Assembly (NCBI GenBank): GCA_002770955.1
Contig: PCUH01000323.1
Span: 1 to 8,398, forward strand
Source: Flavobacteriales bacterium CG18_big_fil_WC_8_21_14_2_50_32_9
GTDB taxonomy: Bacteria > Bacteroidota > Bacteroidia > Flavobacteriales_E > Vicingaceae
Length of the DNA stretch: 8,398 nt
Direction: 5' to 3'
Shown: in pieces, positions 5,733 to 8,398 of the stretch
How the letters are laid out: every line of letters begins with the position of its first letter
How positions within the stretch are numbered: position 1 is the first letter of the stretch
Program-made: the position numbers and the translations under genes
The notes under the pieces: model-generated
Databases searched by the model: none
Seen by the model: the letters and a program-made list of their open reading frames with translations, nothing else
Told to the model about the DNA's origin: nothing

Positions 5733-6923
5733 TTATGCGTTAACACTAACTCGTTTAAGTCTTCTTTTAATATTTGCTTCTACAACATAGTGATCAATAA
5801 GTGGGGCCATGATATTCATAAATAAAATAGCGAGCATCATTCCTTCTGGGTAAGCAGGGTTGAATACACGTATCATAATAGCAAATACCCCAATTAAAAA
5901 ACCGTAAATATATTTTCCAGTATTTGTTTGTGAACCCGTAACTGGGTCGGTTGCCATAAAAACGGCTCCAAATGCAAAACCGCCTATTACTAATTGATGT
6001 ATTGGTGAAAGTTCCATAAATGGATTTGCTCCCCATAAATTAAACAACATTGCCATTACGTAACCACCAACAATTGTTGAAAGCATAATTCTCCAACTGG
6101 CTATGCCTGTAATTAATAACAATAATGCACCCAAACCAATGGCTAGGGTAGAGGTTTCGCCAATAGAACCTGGAATAAAACCAATAAATGATTCCATAAC
6201 GCTAGCGTTCATATTATTAAGTGCCTCTGTTCCTCCTTCAACTGCTTTTGCAAGGGGAGTAGCTCCAGAAAAACCATCAACCAATTGTTGTCCTTCTTCT
6301 AAAGTGGTGCTCACCCAAACTTCATCTCCCGACATTTTGGTTGGATAAGCGAAGAATAAGAAAGCTCTTGCTGTTAGGGCAACATTTACAATGTTCATTC
6401 CTGTTCCACCAAATACTTCTTTACCGATAATCACAGCAAAAATGGTAGCCACAGCAACCATCCATAAAGGAACATCTACAGGAACTATTAATGGTATTAA
6501 CATCCCAGAAACTAAAAATCCTTCTTGAATGGAATGTTTATTAAATGCAGCAAATACGAACTCAATACCCAATCCTACACCATAAGACACAATTATTAAT
6601 GGAAGTACTTTTAATGCTCCAAAAATAAATTTATCCCAAAACATTTCGCAAACATGAGCATCTTGTAATACATTTCCAACGGCTAAAAAGTGTTGGTGAC
6701 CTACATTGTATATTCCAAATAGGAGTGCAGGAATAAGTGCAATAATTACCATTACCATGGTTCTTTTTAAGTCAATACCATCTTTTATGTGTACGCCATT
6801 TTTATTAGTATGTCCAGGTACAAATAGAAAAGTGTACATACCGTCCCAAACCGTGTAAGCCAATGGAAACTTCCCATCTGCTTTCGGTTTTAGTTTTTGC
6901 ATCATATCATCTAATACTTTCAT
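5733..6923 (-). CDS. nqrB: Na+-translocating NADH:quinone reductase subunit B
   Basis: Large polytopic membrane subunit that carries covalent FMN and riboflavin, contributes to the quinone site and is thought to hold the sodium path; related to RnfD. The 396 residues (Vibrio about 415) contain a cytoplasmic N-terminal stretch, then many hydrophobic helices from about residue 55 to near the C terminus. The flavinylation motif DGFSGATPLA gives T222 as the FMN-threonine. Other conserved segments are FVPGHTNKNGVHIKDGIDLKR split over 34-54, EGFLVSGMLIPL (134-145), GKEVFGGTGMNIVN (167-180), NPFMELSPIHQLVIGGFAFG and MATDPVTGSQTNTGK. It follows nqrA by 73 bp, the widest gap in the operon. The start codon has an A-rich run before it (seven A in a row), the usual initiation context in this phylum, and no Shine-Dalgarno motif. 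Confidence 0.97.
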   Translation of the reverse strand: MKVLDDMMQKLKPKADGKFPLAYTVWDGMYTFLFVPGHTNKNGVHIKDGIDLKRTMVMVIIALIPALLFGIYNVGHQHFLAVGNVLQDAHVCEMFWDKFIFGALKVLPLIIVSYGVGLGIEFVFAAFNKHSIQEGFLVSGMLIPLIVPVDVPLWMVAVATIFAVIIGKEVFGGTGMNIVNVALTARAFLFFAYPTKMSGDEVWVSTTLEEGQQLVDGFSGATPLAKAVEGGTEALNNMNASVMESFIGFIPGSIGETSTLAIGLGALLLLITGIASWRIMLSTIVGGYVMAMLFNLWGANPFMELSPIHQLVIGGFAFGAVFMATDPVTGSQTNTGKYIYGFLIGVFAIMIRVFNPAYPEGMMLAILFMNIMAPLIDHYVVEANIKRRLKRVSVNA

Positions 6924-6968
6924 ATTTTTTTATGTTATCAGTTTTATTTCTAATTTATAATTCTTCCC

Positions 6969-6988
6969 ACTTCTAGGTACTCCTAAGT
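6969..6988. repeat. Short 10-bp direct duplication in the nqrA-nqrB gap
   Basis: Two adjacent decamers of the form ACTYCTARGT match at eight of ten positions, just after the nqrA stop codon. The GTAC cores are self-complementary and could make only a very small hairpin. It is probably chance or a small slippage product. Confidence 0.3.
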
Positions 6989-6996
6989 ACTTTTTT

Positions 6997-8346
6997 CTAC
7001 GCCATTTCTTTTTTCAAGACATTTAATCCATCTCTTATATATTGTTGCACAGGATTTTTTGATGTGCAAGCATATTCACATAAAGCAAAATCTTCGGGAG
7101 CAACTTCATAAATCCCTAAATTTTCCATTGCTTCAATATCGTTAACCAAAATTGATTTGATTAAATATACTGGATAGATGTCGAAAGGAAATACTTTTTC
7201 ATATTCACCAGAAACAACAAATGCTCGTTCTTCTCCATTCGTGTTTGTGTTCAAATCATATTCTTTGTTCGGCATTAGTTTAGAAAAGAAAGTGCCTGAT
7301 AAACTAAATTTATCAAATCCTGGTGTCATCCACCCAAAAAACTGATTATTTCCGCCTTCAGGGATAACTGTTAATTGATAATCGTAAAAACCTAAGTATC
7401 CATCTTCTGCTATTTGAGTTCCCGTTAAAGGGTTTCCGCTAATGTATCTTCCACCTTCTTCAACATTTCCGTTGATGATGTTGCTAATGTTTGCTCCAAG
7501 AATAGTTTTGATATAAGAAGGTTTTTTTACTTTAGACCCAACAAAAGCTACAGAACGAGATGCATCAAATTTGCCTTCAATAAATAATTTACCAATAGTT
7601 AGTACATCTAATGCTTTTAATGTCCAAACAACATCTCCTTTGTTAATAGGATCAATGTGATGAATTTGTACGCCAACATTTCCTGCTGGATGTGGACCTT
7701 CAATTTTATTTAGTTGAACATTTTTGGAAGAAGTAAACACTTCGTCAGCATTCAAATTACCATTTATGTTAAGGTGAACTTTTCCAGCGGTAAGTTTAGT
7801 TAATGCATTTAATCCAGTTTGAAATATTGTATTTTTTCCATGAGCAATAAATCCATAATCAGGAGCTAAAGGGTTGGTGTCTAAAGCTGTAATATGAATA
7901 GCTTTTGGGGTGTCTGATGGGTTGGCAATTACATCATAAGGTCGCTGACGAAAAAATGGCCAAACACCACTTTTAAGTAAATTATCTAATATATCTTCTT
8001 TTGATAGTGTTAATGGGTCAGCTTTTACAAAACTTTCGTATTGAGTTTCAGTATCAGCTTTTACCTTAACACCTAAAATTTTTCTTTTTTCACCTCTATT
8101 GATTTCTATTACTTCTCCACTAACAGGTGAAGTAAATAGTATCCTTTCATTTTCTTTATTAAAAAATAAAGGGCTTCCTGCTTTTACCTTATCACCAACT
8201 TTAACAGAAAGTTTTGGGGTTAGCGTTGGAAAATCTGATGGTTTTAAAACAATTTCGGTAGGAATAAATGTGTTAGTATGTAACTTATCGGCTATACCTT
8301 TTAATTTGATATTAGCACCTTTACTAATCTTAACGTCTTTTGACAT
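6997..8346 (-). CDS. nqrA: Na+-translocating NADH:quinone reductase subunit A
   Basis: Cytoplasmic peripheral subunit of the sodium-pumping NADH:quinone reductase, with no membrane helices; related to RnfC but without its iron-sulfur ferredoxin domain. The 449 residues match the Vibrio protein in length (446). Landmarks in order are the N-terminal KISKGANIKLKG, a lipoyl-like domain around 44-91 (VKVGDKVKAGSPLF, SPVSGEVIEINRGEKR), SGVWPFFRQRPYD (126-138), DTNPL (156-160), GPHPAG (217-222), YISGNPLTGT, FFGWMTPG and a C-terminal segment with C423 and C427 in LCEYACTSK. First gene of the operon. The ATG at 8344-8346 is chosen because it yields the family N terminus and lies 29 bp after a perfect -7 box. 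Confidence 0.97.
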   Translation of the reverse strand: MSKDVKISKGANIKLKGIADKLHTNTFIPTEIVLKPSDFPTLTPKLSVKVGDKVKAGSPLFFNKENERILFTSPVSGEVIEINRGEKRKILGVKVKADTETQYESFVKADPLTLSKEDILDNLLKSGVWPFFRQRPYDVIANPSDTPKAIHITALDTNPLAPDYGFIAHGKNTIFQTGLNALTKLTAGKVHLNINGNLNADEVFTSSKNVQLNKIEGPHPAGNVGVQIHHIDPINKGDVVWTLKALDVLTIGKLFIEGKFDASRSVAFVGSKVKKPSYIKTILGANISNIINGNVEEGGRYISGNPLTGTQIAEDGYLGFYDYQLTVIPEGGNNQFFGWMTPGFDKFSLSGTFFSKLMPNKEYDLNTNTNGEERAFVVSGEYEKVFPFDIYPVYLIKSILVNDIEAMENLGIYEVAPEDFALCEYACTSKNPVQQYIRDGLNVLKKEMA

Positions 8347-8375
8347 AATTTATCGAGATTGAAAAATAATTGCAA

Positions 8376-8383
8376 CAAAAGTA
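8376..8383 (-). promoter_or_regulatory. Putative -7 element of the nqr operon promoter
   Basis: TACTTTTG on the minus strand matches the Bacteroidota consensus TAnnTTTG at all fixed positions and ends 29 bp before the nqrA ATG, which implies a leader of roughly 20-25 bases. The partner -33 TTG-type element would fall at or just beyond the right edge of the window and cannot be judged. A short inverted repeat (CAAAA, seven bases, TTTTG at 8376-8392) overlaps the box; it is too small to call an operator. Confidence 0.6.
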
Positions 8384-8398
8384 TAAATTTTGGTTATC

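Larger units (their letters stand above)
2278..8383 (-). other. nqrABCDEF operon
   Basis: Six genes for one membrane complex lie in the standard order on one strand. The gaps are 73 bp (A-B), 11 bp (B-C), 21 bp (C-D), 49 bp (D-E) and 45 bp (E-F). A good -7 box stands before nqrA and a strong hairpin terminator after nqrF, with no comparable hairpin between the genes. Co-transcription is inferred from this layout. The accessory genes often linked to nqr in proteobacteria (apbE for flavin attachment, nqrM for the iron site) do not follow nqrF here. Confidence 0.85.

Noticed and set aside
6103..6348. 81-codon plus-strand frame opposite nqrB
   Set aside because: Antisense to the NqrB region including the flavin-threonine site; no independent evidence of coding.
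6924..6996. Internal terminator or promoter between nqrA and nqrB
   Set aside because: No stem longer than about four pairs with a T tract and no TAnnTTTG box on the minus strand were found, so the operon appears continuous.
8099..8362. 87-codon plus-strand frame at the start of nqrA
   Set aside because: Antisense to the conserved NqrA N-terminal domain and would overlap the nqrA start; no family resemblance.
8376..8392. Inverted repeat CAAAA/TTTTG over the nqrA -7 box as an operator
   Set aside because: Five-base arms of A/T-rich sequence are expected by chance here, and one arm is simply part of the promoter box.

Overview
The window is AT-rich, and every gene I can support lies on the minus strand. 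Read right to left it holds the complete six-gene operon for the sodium-translocating NADH:quinone oxidoreductase (nqrA-nqrB-nqrC-nqrD-nqrE-nqrF), a terminator region, a class I aspartate-type aminotransferase gene, and the first two-thirds of a tRNA methylthiotransferase gene (mtaB) that runs off the left edge.

The organism is most likely a member of Bacteroidota, probably Flavobacteriia or a near relative. The protein sequences look like that group. Starts are preceded by A/T-rich sequence instead of Shine-Dalgarno motifs. Exact matches to the Bacteroidota -7 promoter element TAnnTTTG lie upstream of nqrA and mtaB. This placement rests on family recognition and promoter style, not on a database search.

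Layout: 8376-8383 is the putative -7 box for nqrA, with the -33 element probably just past the right edge. 6997-8346 is nqrA, 5733-6923 nqrB, 5035-5721 nqrC, 4360-5013 nqrD, 3696-4310 nqrE and 2340-3650 nqrF. Gaps between these genes are 73, 11, 21, 49 and 45 bp, with no strong internal terminator seen, so one transcript is likely. A perfect 18-bp-stem hairpin with A and T tracts (2278-2317) ends the operon. Next to it is a separate, perfect 48-bp palindrome (2225-2272). Then come the aminotransferase gene (944-2140), a heptamer-periodic repeat (877-925), and mtaB (1-852, partial). No gene-free stretch exceeds 199 bp.

How the genes work together: NqrF takes electrons from NADH through FAD and a 2Fe-2S centre. 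They pass across the membrane via NqrD/NqrE to the covalent flavins of NqrC and NqrB and on to quinone, coupled to sodium export; NqrA is the cytoplasmic subunit. Cofactor ligands are visible in all the redox subunits. The maturation factors this enzyme needs (the flavin transferase ApbE and the iron-delivery protein NqrM) are not encoded here and must lie elsewhere. The aminotransferase and mtaB are separate housekeeping functions (amino-acid metabolism and tRNA position-37 modification).

I found no mobile element, CRISPR array, RNA gene or novel multi-gene system. The most unusual content is intergenic: the long perfect palindrome and two degenerate repeats with an exact 7-bp period, one of them inside the nqr operon.
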